Assembly: GCF_008630495.1 (NCBI RefSeq)
Contig: NZ_VWOJ01000004.1
Span: forward strand, 124,001 to 188,000
Direction: 5' to 3'
Source of the DNA: Alkalicaulis satelles
GTDB taxonomy: Bacteria > Pseudomonadota > Alphaproteobacteria > Caulobacterales > Maricaulaceae
DNA: 64,000 bases
Shown here: positions 43,173 to 52,700 of the stretch, piece after piece
Numbering within the stretch: the stretch's first letter is position 1
How the letters are laid out: each line of letters begins with the position of its first letter
Position numbers and translations under genes: made by a program
Notes under the pieces: generated by a model
The model's database searches: none
Seen by the model: the letters and a program-made list of their open reading frames with translations, nothing else
Told to the model about the DNA's origin: nothing

Positions 43173-44005
43173 TGAGTGCTGACGCCAACACCGGAACGCC
43201 GCTGACCGCCATCAAGTCCGAACAGGGCCAAGTCTGGTCGCGCCTGCGCTTTGACGCCGCCGCCGCGGCGGCCGAAGAGCCCATGCTGGCGAGCATGCTC
43301 AACGCGGCGGTCCTGCGTCATGAGAATTTCTCCGAGGCGCTGGCGCACCGCGTGGCCGAGAAAATGGCCGACGCCCAGCTGGACGCCCTGCAGATGCATC
43401 ACGTGGCCCGCGCCGCCTTCGCCGCCGCGCCCGAGCTGGCCGATCAGGCCGCGCGCGACATGCTGGCGGTGGACGAGCGCGACCCGGCGGTGCGCTCGCT
43501 CCTCCAGCCCTTCCTCTATTTCAAGGGCTTCCACGCCCTGATCAGCTACCGCGTCGCCCACTGGCTGTGGCGCCAGGAGCGCGAAACTCTGGCCTTCCAT
43601 CTGCAGAGCCGCATGTCGGAACGCTTCGCGGTGGACATCCACCCGGCGGCGAAGCTGGGCGCGGGGCTGATGATCGACCACGCCAGCTCGGTGGTGATCG
43701 GCGAGACGGCGGTGGTGGGCGATGACGTCTCCATCCTGCACGAGGTGACGCTGGGCGGCACGGGCGCCGAAACCGGCGACCGCCATCCCAAGATCGGGCG
43801 CGGCGTGATGATCGGCGCGGGCGCCAAGGTGCTGGGCAATATCAAGGTGGGCGATTATGCGCGCATCGCGGCGGGCTCGGTGGTGCTGCAGGACGTGCCA
43901 GCGCGCTGCACGGTGGCGGGGGTGCCCGCCCGGCCCGTGGGCGGCGCCTGCGCGGAACCGGCGCGCTCCATGGACCAGACCTTCAGTGAAGACAGCGCGA
44001 ACTGA
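43172..44005 (+). CDS. cysE: Serine O-acetyltransferase
   Basis: CysE: N-terminal helical domain (about 1-145) followed by a left-handed beta-helix of hexapeptide repeats (IHPAAKLGAGLMIDHASSVVIGETAVVGD). The active-site His/Asp pairs are visible in MIDHASSVVIGE and VSILHEVTLGGTG. DRHPKIGRGVMIGAGAKVLGNI is the conserved acetyl-CoA region. It makes O-acetylserine for cysteine synthesis. The ATG at 43172 overlaps the NUDIX stop; longer upstream frames are shadows. DUF3126 follows, a common arrangement in Alphaproteobacteria. Confidence 0.96.
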   Translation: MSADANTGTPLTAIKSEQGQVWSRLRFDAAAAAAEEPMLASMLNAAVLRHENFSEALAHRVAEKMADAQLDALQMHHVARAAFAAAPELADQAARDMLAVDERDPAVRSLLQPFLYFKGFHALISYRVAHWLWRQERETLAFHLQSRMSERFAVDIHPAAKLGAGLMIDHASSVVIGETAVVGDDVSILHEVTLGGTGAETGDRHPKIGRGVMIGAGAKVLGNIKVGDYARIAAGSVVLQDVPARCTVAGVPARPVGGACAEPARSMDQTFSEDSAN

Positions 44006-44130
44006 GGCGCGTCTGACGCCCCGGTGTTGCGCCGGGCGCGAATGGCGCTAGTTTGCCCTCTCGACAAGGGCCGCTCCGGCCCGTGATCCGATCAGACAGA
44101 TCCCGTCCAACAGATAAAGAGGAAGCGCCG

Positions 44131-44352
44131 ATGGCCGCGCCCGTTTTCACCCCGGCTGAAGCCGCCAAGGTCCAGGTCTTCCTGCGCGGCAAGCTGAACC
44201 CGGAACTCAAGGTCCAGCTCCGCAACCGCCCCGACGAGTGCGCCGAGATCTATATCGGCGCCGAATGCCTGGGCGTGGTCTCCAAGAATGTCGAGGAGGG
44301 CGAAACCTCCTACTCGTTCGAAATCACCATTCTGGATATCGATCTGGATTAG
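44131..44352 (+). CDS. DUF3126 family small protein (73 aa)
   Basis: Short acidic cytoplasmic protein: FTPAEAAKVQVFLRGKLNP, then a block with AEIYIGAECLGVVSKNVEEGE, matches DUF3126. AGAGGAAG precedes the ATG at 44131. The family is nearly confined to Alphaproteobacteria and is usually next to cysE. A role tied to cysteine synthesis is therefore suspected but unproven. Confidence 0.9.
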   Translation: MAAPVFTPAEAAKVQVFLRGKLNPELKVQLRNRPDECAEIYIGAECLGVVSKNVEEGETSYSFEITILDIDLD

Positions 44353-44374
44353 GCTGCCTTATCAGAACGGCAAG

Positions 44375-44397
44375 CGGGGCGGCATGCAGCCGCCCCG
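44375..44397. other. Hairpin between convergent DUF3126 and phoH genes
   Basis: 9-bp perfect stem CGGGGCGGC-ATGCA-GCCGCCCCG. On the plus strand it is followed by seven A, not T; on the minus strand the T-run precedes it. It is not a canonical terminator in either direction, though it sits where one is expected. Confidence 0.5.
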
Positions 44398-44413
44398 AAA
44401 AAACCACCCCCTT

Positions 44414-45166
44414 TCAGAGCACTTCGAGCATCGAGGCCACCAGCGGGTGGCGCACGATGTCTTCGGGCTTGAGCTGGATGACGCCGATATTGTCGACCTC
44501 GCACAGGCGTTCGGCGATGGGTTTGAGGCCCGACAGCTCGGGCAGGAGATCGGTCTGGGCCGGGTCGCCGGTGACCACCATGGTGGAGTTCCAGCCCAGG
44601 CGCGTGAGCAGCATTTTGAGCTGCGCATAGGTGCAGTTCTGGGCCTCATCCACCACCACGAAGGCGTTGTTGAGCGTGCGCCCGCGCATGTATCCGATGG
44701 GTGCGATCTCGATCAGGCCTTCGGCCATCAGCGCCTTGAGGCGTTTCGGGCTCAGCCGGTCGGACAGCGCATCGTAGAGCGGGCGCAGATAGGGGGCGAG
44801 CTTCTCCTCCATGGCGCCGGGCAGGAAGCCGATGGATTCCCCCGCTTCCACCGCCGGGCGCGAGAGCACGATGCGCCCCACCTCGCCCGCTTCCAGCGCC
44901 TCGACCGCCTTGGCCACGGCCAGATAGGTCTTGCCCGTACCCGCCGGGCCCAGGGCCATGACGAGATTGTGCTCGTCGATCGCATCCATCAGCGCCGCCT
45001 GCCCCTCGGAGCGCGGCTTGACTGATTTGATATAGCGCTGGTCGCGCATCGGGTCGGTCTCGTCGGGGCTCCACCCCGTACCGGGAAAGAGCGCGCGCAC
45101 TTTCTCCTCTTCATAGGCTTCTGCGTTGAACCCGCCCTGACGGCGCTTGGCGGCTCGCTTGCCCAT
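44414..45166 (-). CDS. phoH: PhoH-family ATPase
   Basis: 250 aa, the short chromosomal PhoH form. Walker A GPAGTGKT (residues 73-80), Walker B VVVDEAQN, plus SRPAVEAGESIGFLPGAMEEK and VVTGDPAQTDL, all PhoH signatures of this RNA-helicase-like ATPase. It usually sits between miaB/ybeZ and ybeY; here it stands alone. The ribosome site GGAGG lies in the last codons of the leader ORF 45169-45309, whose stop is 2 nt before the phoH ATG. A terminator hairpin inside that leader ends 24 nt before the ATG, so expression probably depends on attenuation. Confidence 0.93.
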   Translation of the reverse strand: MGKRAAKRRQGGFNAEAYEEEKVRALFPGTGWSPDETDPMRDQRYIKSVKPRSEGQAALMDAIDEHNLVMALGPAGTGKTYLAVAKAVEALEAGEVGRIVLSRPAVEAGESIGFLPGAMEEKLAPYLRPLYDALSDRLSPKRLKALMAEGLIEIAPIGYMRGRTLNNAFVVVDEAQNCTYAQLKMLLTRLGWNSTMVVTGDPAQTDLLPELSGLKPIAERLCEVDNIGVIQLKPEDIVRHPLVASMLEVL

Positions 45167-45168
45167 AT

Positions 45169-45309
45169 TCAGTCCCTCCAGATGGCAAGAAAAAACCCCT
45201 CGCGCGGATGCGGAGGGGCGACGGATGCGGCAGATTCAAGGGTCCGGGCCGAAGCCGGCGCTGCTGCGCCCGGCGGCGGGATGTCCCGGTTTGGCGGTGC
45301 GGACGGCAT
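45169..45309 (-). CDS. Proline-rich leader peptide upstream of phoH (46 aa)
   Basis: ORF with a strong AAAGGAGG site before the ATG at 45309, ending 2 nt before phoH. It starts MPSAPPNRDIPPPG and holds ten prolines in its first 35 residues, including one PPP and two PP. Consecutive prolines slow ribosomes and need EF-P. The codons for its C-terminal part (PREGFFLAIWRD) include a complete terminator hairpin and its U-tract (45190-45218). A stored protein function is unlikely; it looks like a regulatory leader whose translation decides whether phoH is transcribed (inference). The longer frame from 45387 lacks a ribosome site. Confidence 0.6.
   Translation of the reverse strand: MPSAPPNRDIPPPGAAAPASARTLESAASVAPPHPREGFFLAIWRD
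45190..45218 (-). terminator. Terminator/attenuator inside the phoH leader ORF
   Basis: On the minus strand CCCCTC-(CGCATCCGCGC)-GAGGGG, with an inner CGC/GCG pairing, followed directly by TTTTTT. It ends 24 nt before the phoH ATG with no other gene between, so it can only act on phoH itself or on a short upstream transcript. Confidence 0.75.
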
Positions 45310-45496
45310 GGGCCCTCCTTTCCAGCTGTCCCGGCGCAGCACGAGGCTGCGCACGAGCCGAGTCGCGCCCTTGATCGCGAATCGCACTCACAGTCTCATC
45401 CTAAGACAGTGAATGAAGTATGAGTCAGTGCTTCACTGAGATGTCGCAAACCTGCGGCGTCCGCGCCACAGACGCCCCTTCCAAGGAGACCTTCCC

Positions 45497-46024
45497 ATGA
45501 CCCTTTATGCGCTCGATGGTGAAAGCCCGCAGATCAGCCCGGACGGCGCCTGGGCTGCGCCGGACGCGGCGTTGATCGGCAAGGTGACGCTGCTGGCGGG
45601 CGCCTCGGTCTGGTTCGGGGCGGTGCTGCGCGGCGACAACGAGATGATCACGCTGGGCGAGGAGGCCAATGTCCAGGACGGGGCGGTGCTGCACACCGAT
45701 ATGGGCTTTCCCCTGACGCTGGGGCGCGGGGTGACGGTGGGCCATAACGCCATGCTGCATGGCTGTACGGTGGGTGATTATACGCTGATCGGTATTGGCG
45801 CGACGGTGCTCAATGGCGCGAAAATCGGCAAGAACTGCATCATCGGCGCCCACGCCCTGATCACCGAGGGCAAGGAGATCCCTGACGGCTCGGTGGTGAT
45901 GGGCGCGCCGGGCAAGGTGGTCAAACAGATCGAGCCGGGCGTGGACGAGCTTCTGAAAGCCAGCGCCGACCATTATGTGGAGAACGCCGCGCGCTACGCC
46001 CGCTCCCTGAAATCCGTGGGCTGA
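45497..46024 (+). CDS. Gamma-carbonic anhydrase-like hexapeptide protein (175 aa)
   Basis: Left-handed beta-helix of the gamma-CA/PaaY type. The three metal-binding histidines are present: His66 in AVLHTD, His83 and His88 in [27 protein letters not shown] and APGKVVKQI are common family blocks. AAGGAGA precedes the ATG. It may hydrate CO2 or act on an acyl group; many bacterial members are untested. It lies 20 nt before the amine oxidase gene on the same strand. Confidence 0.9.
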   Translation: MTLYALDGESPQISPDGAWAAPDAALIGKVTLLAGASVWFGAVLRGDNEMITLGEEANVQDGAVLHTDMGFPLTLGRGVTVGHNAMLHGCTVGDYTLIGIGATVLNGAKIGKNCIIGAHALITEGKEIPDGSVVMGAPGKVVKQIEPGVDELLKASADHYVENAARYARSLKSVG

Positions 46025-46043
46025 CGGCGGCGGGACGGGGGCC

Positions 46044-47393
46044 ATGACGCAAAACGATGTTTTGGTGATCGGGGCTGGATTTTCCGGGCTGGAGGCTGCG
46101 CGGCGCCTGTCTGGGCGTTTCAGCGTGCGCGTTCTTGAGGCGCGCGCCCGGCCTGGCGGGCGCGCGCTGCTCCATACATTCGCCAATGGCGACGAGGTGG
46201 ATCTGGGCGGACAATGGGCGGGCCCTGCACAGCACCGCCTTAACGCCCTGATCTCTGATCTGGGCGCCAGCACCTATCCCTTGTGGAATGAGGGCGATCA
46301 TCTGGTGGCGCTGAACAGCCGACTCAAGCGCTATCGCGGGACCATCCCCGCCCTGCCGCTCCATGTCCTTCTGGACCTCAACAATATGCTCTCGCGCTTT
46401 GAGGCCATGGCCGCCGGCATCGATCTGGACCAGCCCTGGGCGCATGCCAAAGCGCTGGACTGGGACCGGCGCACGGTGGCCGACTTCATGGCCCGCAACG
46501 GCTTCACGGCTCAGGCGCGCGAGATGTTCGCCATCGGAATCGGGGCGGTGTTCTGCGCCGAGCCGCATGAGCTGTCGCTCCTGCACGCCCTGTTCTACGC
46601 CCGCGCCGGGGGCTCGCTGGATGCTTTGCTGTCCGTCGAGGGCGGCGCCCAGCAGGACCGGGTCCATGGCGGCATGGGCGGGCTGGCCCAACGCATGGCG
46701 GAAGGGCTTGGCGATCAGATCACCTATGAGGCGCCGGTGGAGGCGCTCCACTGGGACCAGGCGGGCGTTCGCGCGATCACGCCAGCTGGCGTGTTCCAGG
46801 CGCGCCGCGCCATTCTCGCCCTGCCGCCCAGTCAGGCGCTGGCGATCCGGTTTGACCCCGTTCTGCCCGCCCAGCGCGATGCGCTCTGGCGGCGCATGCC
46901 GGCGGGCGCGTGCATCAAGTGCGTGGCCCAGTATGAGCGCCCCTTCTGGCGCGAGGCGGGTCTGTCGGGCCAGTCGGTGGGCGGGCCGGCGCCCGTGCGC
47001 GTCACCTTCGACAACACCGAAGCAGGGCGCGAGCACGGCCTGCTTCTGGGCTTTATCGAAGGCGATGAGGCGCGCATCTGGTCCGGCCGCGACCCGGCCG
47101 AACGCCGCGCCGCCGTGCTGGAAAGCTTCGCGGCCGTGTTCGGCGAGGCCGCCCGCCATCCGGTGGATTACGCGGATCAGGACTGGACGGCGGAACCCTA
47201 TACGCGCGGCTGCTACGCCGCCTTCATGGGGCCGGGTGTGTGGACCAGCCTCGGGCGTCATTTGCGCGCCCCGCTGGGCCCCTTGCACATGGCTGGAACC
47301 GAGACGGCGCGCGAAGGCTATGGTTATTTCGAAGGCGCGCTGGAAGCCGCTGAACGTGCCGCGCGCGAGGTGGAGGGCGCGCTCAAGGCCTGA
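46044..47393 (+). CDS. Flavin-containing amine oxidase (449 aa)
   Basis: FAD-dependent monoamine-oxidase family. The N-terminal dinucleotide fold VLVIGAGFSGLEAARRL is followed by LEARARPGGRALLHTF and VDLGGQWAGP. Near the C-terminus WTAEPYTRGCYAAFMGPGVW contains Cys390, aligned with the cysteine that binds FAD covalently in mitochondrial MAO, and LHMAGTETAREGYGYFEGALEAAER is the closing FAD motif. It has no signal peptide. It would oxidise an amine to an aldehyde or ketone with O2; the substrate is not known. Confidence 0.92.
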   Translation: MTQNDVLVIGAGFSGLEAARRLSGRFSVRVLEARARPGGRALLHTFANGDEVDLGGQWAGPAQHRLNALISDLGASTYPLWNEGDHLVALNSRLKRYRGTIPALPLHVLLDLNNMLSRFEAMAAGIDLDQPWAHAKALDWDRRTVADFMARNGFTAQAREMFAIGIGAVFCAEPHELSLLHALFYARAGGSLDALLSVEGGAQQDRVHGGMGGLAQRMAEGLGDQITYEAPVEALHWDQAGVRAITPAGVFQARRAILALPPSQALAIRFDPVLPAQRDALWRRMPAGACIKCVAQYERPFWREAGLSGQSVGGPAPVRVTFDNTEAGREHGLLLGFIEGDEARIWSGRDPAERRAAVLESFAAVFGEAARHPVDYADQDWTAEPYTRGCYAAFMGPGVWTSLGRHLRAPLGPLHMAGTETAREGYGYFEGALEAAERAAREVEGALKA

Positions 47394-48512
47394 TCACTCC
47401 CCCACCCACGCCACCACCACCGCGCCGCCGGGCGTGCGCGGGCCGAGCTGGTGGCTGTGCGGCGTCGCGATCAGGGTCTGGCCGTCTGCGCCCAGATCCC
47501 AGGGTGCGCCGCGGGCGAAGGCCGTCACACCGAGCTGCGCGCTCGTGTCGGCCAGGCGCCGGGGCAGGGAGTGGGCGATCCAGGCTTCAGCCTCGGTGAG
47601 CCGCCCTGCGTCCCTGCGGGGAGCGTCGTCCGGCCAGGGCGTAACATAGCCGCCCCAGGGCGCGTCCCATACGCCAGTGGGCTGGAGGAACGCGGGCACG
47701 GCGATCAGGTCGGGCGCGCCAGCCAGACCCGCATACACGTCCGGATGCCAGGAATCGGCGCAGATCAGCACGCCCAGTGCGCCTGCGGGCGTGTCGAAGA
47801 TGGGCAGGGCGGGCGGGGCGGAGGCCGTGAAGCCGGCCTCGGACGGGATGGGATAGACCTTGCGCACCAGCTCCCGGTGGAGCGATCCGTCAGGCGCGAA
47901 GACCGCCGTGACATTGTATAGCGGCCCGGCGCGATTGACGCTCAGCTGGCCATTCTCGACGCGCGGATCGGGCAGGACGATGGAGCCCGCCACGATCGTG
48001 ACGCCATAACGCCGGGCGAGGGCGGAGAACACGGCTTGGTAATCGCGCGCCATGGCGGGCCCGCGAGCCCGGAACAGCCCGGCGGCGGCCCGCTCGGGCT
48101 CAGGGCTGGCGATCACGGATGTCAGCGTCCCCACCGGACGAGATAGCGCCAGCGCGGCCATGGCGCCGTCCAGGGTTTGCGCCCGGTAGACGCCCGATTG
48201 CGCGTTGGCGGCGGCGAGCCAGGTGCCGGCGTGTTCAGGGAAGACAGCGATGGCCGCGCCCTCAAGAGCGCCGGCGTCATGCGCGCTATCGAGATAAGCC
48301 GATAGCGCCGCCTCCAGCGCCTGTGCGCTGCGGTAGTCGTGAGCGCTAAGACTCGGCTCAATGGCGATCAGGGCGCGGCCGGACGGGGCGCCCTGCTGTT
48401 CAAGCGTGATCGCCGCCGGAGCCGGGGACGGATGCAGCGGCGCCAGCCGCCACACGCCCCATAGCCCGGTGACGAAGGCCAGCGCGATCAGTATGGAGCG
48501 CGCTGCGGCCAT
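47394..48512 (-). CDS. Carbon-nitrogen hydrolase (nitrilase superfamily) with N-terminal anchor
   Basis: 372 aa. A hydrophobic N-terminal segment (about 4-23) suggests a membrane anchor or signal peptide. The nitrilase triad is present: Glu93 in FPEHAGTW, Lys218 in LVRKVYPIP and Cys251 in VLICADSWHP. The family hydrolyses nitriles, amides or N-carbamoyl groups, or transfers acyl groups as Lnt does; a periplasmic-side active site favours the last type of chemistry or an amidase. The start lies 3 nt after the baeRF stop, so the two genes are probably coupled. Confidence 0.88.
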   Translation of the reverse strand: MAAARSILIALAFVTGLWGVWRLAPLHPSPAPAAITLEQQGAPSGRALIAIEPSLSAHDYRSAQALEAALSAYLDSAHDAGALEGAAIAVFPEHAGTWLAAANAQSGVYRAQTLDGAMAALALSRPVGTLTSVIASPEPERAAAGLFRARGPAMARDYQAVFSALARRYGVTIVAGSIVLPDPRVENGQLSVNRAGPLYNVTAVFAPDGSLHRELVRKVYPIPSEAGFTASAPPALPIFDTPAGALGVLICADSWHPDVYAGLAGAPDLIAVPAFLQPTGVWDAPWGGYVTPWPDDAPRRDAGRLTEAEAWIAHSLPRRLADTSAQLGVTAFARGAPWDLGADGQTLIATPHSHQLGPRTPGGAVVVAWVGE

Positions 48513-48515
48513 GTA

Positions 48516-49637
48516 TCAGCTGGCGTAGCGCAGGATCGCGGCCAGCTCGCCCCCGCCCGGGATATCGCCCCTTCGAACGCCCAGCACCCTGGCGCCGGTG
48601 GCCAGCGCCCGCGCTGCGATTTCATCCACAACGCCATAGCTTTGCGCGCTGGCCTTGTCGGAAAGGGTGAGGGCGCCGGTCTCCTCGTTAATGCGGCCGG
48701 GTACTACAGTGTCGATATCCACCAGAAGCGCGTCGATGGCGCCAAACGTCGCCGCGCGCGCCGCATCGGCGATATCAGTGGCCGTGCGCCCCTGCTTGGC
48801 GCGGGTGTCGAACAGGGATTTGAGCTCGCCCAGCTCGCGCGCATAGGCGCTGTCCAGCACCGGGCGCGACCGGTCAGCCAGCTCGCGCTCGGTGAGACGG
48901 TCCGGGCTGTCCTCAATGCCCTCGGGCAACAGATGCGGATAGCTGTTCACCGAGCGGTAGATGGATGCCAGGCGCCCCGTGGCGGCCAGGATAAGCGGCG
49001 TGTCGCGTCCGCTCAGCACCGGGCGCAGGGCGGCGTCCACCTTGCGGGCGAACTGGCGGAATCGCACGTTCTGCCCTTCCGCGCCATGGATGCGGCCTGA
49101 AGGAGAGCGGTCATTAAGCGTGGACTTGCCCAGCGCGCTGGCGGCGTCCCGGGGCAGATCGATGCCGCGCACTTCGCGCGGCGCCATCTCGGCGAACACC
49201 TCCACCAGGCGCACCGCGTTTTCCGACAGCGCCAGCACATAGGCCGCGTGCGGGAAGGTGACGGCGCGCAGGAGCGGTTTCAGGAAGAAGCGGTCGGACA
49301 CCTCGGTCTGCGCTGTGAGCGTGTTGGCCAGGCGGAAGGTGCGCAAGGTGTCGGGCGTGGCCAGCACGGCCAGCGCATTGGCCTGCAAGCGCCAGAACTC
49401 GGCGTCGGCGTCGAGATCTTCAAACTGCTCCATCAGGGCGGCCAGGCGCCGCTTGTCCAGGCCGTTGGTCTCCAGCTGGCTGCGCGCCTCGCGTGCGGCG
49501 TTGGACAGGGCGATGCGCGCGGCGTCACTCTCCTGGCTCAGCGGCGTGGTTTCCAGATAGATCGACACGCAAGCATCCGCGCGCACGCGAGTGAGAGTGT
49601 CGAGATCGCCGCGTGTGGGCAGGTCGATATGCAGCAT
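48516..49637 (-). CDS. baeRF-type (bacterial eRF1/pelota-like) protein (373 aa)
   Basis: Starts MLHIDLPTRGDLDTLTRVR at 49637 after an AGGCTC site; a longer frame is rejected. The pattern DACVSIYLETTPLSQES, FWRLQANALAVLATPDTLRTFRL and the middle PLILAATGRLASIYRSV, ending GDIPGGGELAAILRYAS, matches the bacterial archaeo-eukaryotic release-factor (baeRF) group. These are relatives of eRF1 and pelota, some of which act as ribosome hibernation or rescue factors (Balon is one). The family number is not certain, possibly 7. Function in this organism is inferred to be ribosome-linked. Confidence 0.75.
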   Translation of the reverse strand: MLHIDLPTRGDLDTLTRVRADACVSIYLETTPLSQESDAARIALSNAAREARSQLETNGLDKRRLAALMEQFEDLDADAEFWRLQANALAVLATPDTLRTFRLANTLTAQTEVSDRFFLKPLLRAVTFPHAAYVLALSENAVRLVEVFAEMAPREVRGIDLPRDAASALGKSTLNDRSPSGRIHGAEGQNVRFRQFARKVDAALRPVLSGRDTPLILAATGRLASIYRSVNSYPHLLPEGIEDSPDRLTERELADRSRPVLDSAYARELGELKSLFDTRAKQGRTATDIADAARAATFGAIDALLVDIDTVVPGRINEETGALTLSDKASAQSYGVVDEIAARALATGARVLGVRRGDIPGGGELAAILRYAS

Positions 49638-49736
49638 GCGTGCAGAGCCTCCGCTTGGGTTTGAACGGTGGCGATCATGGGCGCTGCGGGCGTGCGCGCG
49701 CAAGCCTGCGCCGCCCTTTCACGCGTCCGAAATGCA

Positions 49737-49766
49737 GAAGGCCGGAGCGTCGCCGCTCCGGCCTTC
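49737..49766. terminator. Hairpin terminator after the second TonB receptor
   Basis: 13-bp perfect stem GAAGGCCGGAGCG-TCGC-CGCTCCGGCCTTC, 22 nt past the receptor stop. The following bases on the minus strand (TGCATTTCGG) hold only a weak U-tract. Confidence 0.7.
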
Positions 49767-49787
49767 GCATCACGCGTCCGGCGAAGC

Positions 49788-52700
49788 CTAGAAGCTGGCT
49801 TCCACGCCGAAGAAGAAGAACCGCCCGCGCGGACCGGCCGGCCAGGCCCGCTCGGTCACATAGGGGCTCTCGTCGAACACGTTGTTGACGCCGCCATAGA
49901 AGCGGACCGTGTCGTTGAGCCGGAAGGCGGCGTTGAAGTTGTGGATGAACATCTCCGGCGCCCAGCCCGCGTCGCCGAACAGAGCCTCGATGGTATCCAC
50001 TTCCACCCCGCCCAGAGCCTGACGGCCCACATACTGGGTGTTCCAGCCCAGCGACAGACTATCGCGGGTGACGCCGAAGCTGGCATTGCCTGCCCAGACG
50101 GGCCGGCGCAGTTCTTCAAGCCGGTTGGTCACATCGGTGGCGTCCAGCGGGTTGTTGAAGAAGTCCAGACGCTCCTGCCGGGTGCCGCTCAGGCCCAGGC
50201 GGAAGTCGTACTCGCGCCAGTCGAAGCTGTAGCTGGCCGAGAAGTCGTAGCCGCGCGCCTTGATGGACGCGAAGTTCACGAAGGACTGGCGCAGGAAGCG
50301 GAACCCGCCAAACTGCGGCGAGCTGGAGTCCGTCTCCCGGTCGAACAGGCCGCAGAAGGCGCTGTTGGGGAAGTCGGTGGAGTCATAGCATCCATCGACG
50401 ATCTGTTGAGCGGTCACAAAGCCAATGCCGTCCTCGATCTCCACATTCCAGTAGTCGAGTGTGAAGTTGAAGCCCGGCAGGATGCGCGGGGTGAACACCA
50501 AGCCTAGCGTCACCGTGTCGGCTTTTTCCTCCTGGAGATTGGCATTGCCGCCCGCCACGCCCGGGAAACGGGCCGAAAGCGGATCGGTGAAGCCCACCGG
50601 CAGACCCGGCAGGCCGGAGCCGCCCGCCTGGCAGTTGGCCGCCCGCAGCGCCGGGTCGGGCGCATTGGCCAGTTCAGACGCGTCGCAAGGATCGATCGGG
50701 CGGAAGAAGGCCGGATTGTCCGGGCGGAACAATTCGTCAATGTTCGGCGCGCGGATCGCCTGGGAGTAGGTGCCGCGGAAGGAGATGTCATCCACCGGCG
50801 TCCAGATGAAACCCAGCTTCCAGGTCTCGGCGCCGCCCACGGTGGAGTAGTCCGCATAGCGGTAGGCGCCGTCTATCGTGAGCTCTTCAGCCAGCGGCAG
50901 GCCGGCCAGGACCGGCACGGACAGCTCCACGAACACGTCGGTCACGTCAAACTTGCCTGACGAGTTGAAGAACTGGCTGAGCGCATTGAAGCCCAGCGAG
51001 CCGTTCGCCGACACGTCGGAGATCAGCGTGCCCTCGCCGAAGGGCGAGCCGGCCGGCAGGATGCCCAGATCCACGTTGTCGCGGTTCAGGCGGCTGGACT
51101 CGCGGCGGTATTCGATACCGGTGGCGAAGCTGACCGGGCCGGCAGGCAGGGTGAACCAGTTGCCGAAATCGCCGGTCAGGAAGCCGCTGAGCACGGTCTG
51201 CTCAAGGCGAAGCTCGTCAACAGTCGTGGTGGTGATGAAGTCCACCGCGTCTGCGCTGATCGAGTTGGGGCCGCCCCAGATATTGGCCGGGCGGCACTGG
51301 CCGTCTCCCGGGGTGAAGGTGTAGAAGCCCGGATCAAAGTCGGGGATGCCGAAGATCGTGGTCGGCGGCACCGCCGCGGGATCCAGATCAGAGCGGCAGA
51401 CCGGGTTGCCGTTGGCGTCGCTCACCACGTCAATAGCGGCGAAGAAGCGGTCCAGCAGCACGGTGTTGCGGCCCTTGGTGGTGTTGGTGAACTGGCCGAA
51501 ATTGGCGGCCACTTCCCAGCTCCAACCATTGTCGAACTCGCCCTGCAGCCCGGCCACCACGCGATAGGTATCGCGGGTGAACTGGTTGATATTGGGGCCC
51601 AGATCGGTGGGGTCGCGGGTAATGAACAGACCGCCGGTCTGCTGGGCCAGGCCCTGCAGTTCCTGGGGCAGGAAGGGGTTGTCCGGCGCGCCGTAGAGCA
51701 GATCGTAGAAGGTGTTGAGCGGCGTGCCGCGCTCGGTCACCGACTGGGACGCCTTGAACTCGAAGAAGGCGCGCGTGTTCTGGGTCAGGTCATAACGCGC
51801 ATTGAGATTGGCGGTGATCCGTTCGGTTTGCGGGATCAGATAGGTGAGGTCGAATACATCCTCGATGCCGTCCCCGCCGAACTGGTTGAAATTGCCTGCG
51901 ACCAGACCGTCGCGATAGGGCCGCACCGAGCCGTTGTCATTCACAACCCAGCACCCGCCAGCGAAGCCGAACGATCCTGTGCCCGCCAGAGAGTTGTTCC
52001 AGCCGACAAAGGATTCAAGACAGTCGTCAATGCCGCTGCCATTGGTGTCGATGCCCGGCGCCAGCCCGAAATTGCCCGGTGAGATCACGCCGCGGCGTGA
52101 CGAGATGGAGAAGTTCGGCTGGGGCAGGATGGCGCGCGAAGGCGAATTATTGCGCCGCTCGATCAGCGCCAGTTCGGCCGGGCTGAGGTCGGCGACCGTC
52201 AGATTAGTGCCGAAAGTGGCGTTGTACTGGTCGATAAAGGCCTGAGCGCTGCCCGGGATCGCCAGCCCGATCGGGTAACGTCCGGTCTGCTGGAAATTGA
52301 AGAAATTGCCGAACAGGGGCGTGGCGGACGTGATGTCGCCGTGCTGGAAGCGCAGGGCCGGGTTAGGCAGCGAGCGTGACAGGCCGTTATTGGCCGCCCA
52401 GGGGCGGTCGCCGAAGCGCAACACCGAATCGAAGGTGTAGTCGAGCGCGAACGTGACATTGCCTCGGCCCTCGTGGAAATTCTTGCCCCAAAGGCCCTGG
52501 AACGAGGCGTTCTCGGCGTCGCCGCGGCTGGAGATGCCGAAGCGCACATCGTAGTTCTGGCCTTCGAAATCATCGCGCAGAATGAAGTTCACCACCCCGG
52601 TGACGGCGTCCGAGCCGTAGATGGCCGAGGCGCCGCCGGTGAGCACTTCCACCCGCTCCACAAGGGCGCGCGGGATGGAGCCGATATCCACAGACTGCTC

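Noticed and set aside
44375-44397. Terminator between DUF3126 and phoH
   Set aside because: The hairpin is strong, but the T-run precedes it on the minus strand and A's follow on the plus strand, so it was kept only as a hairpin.
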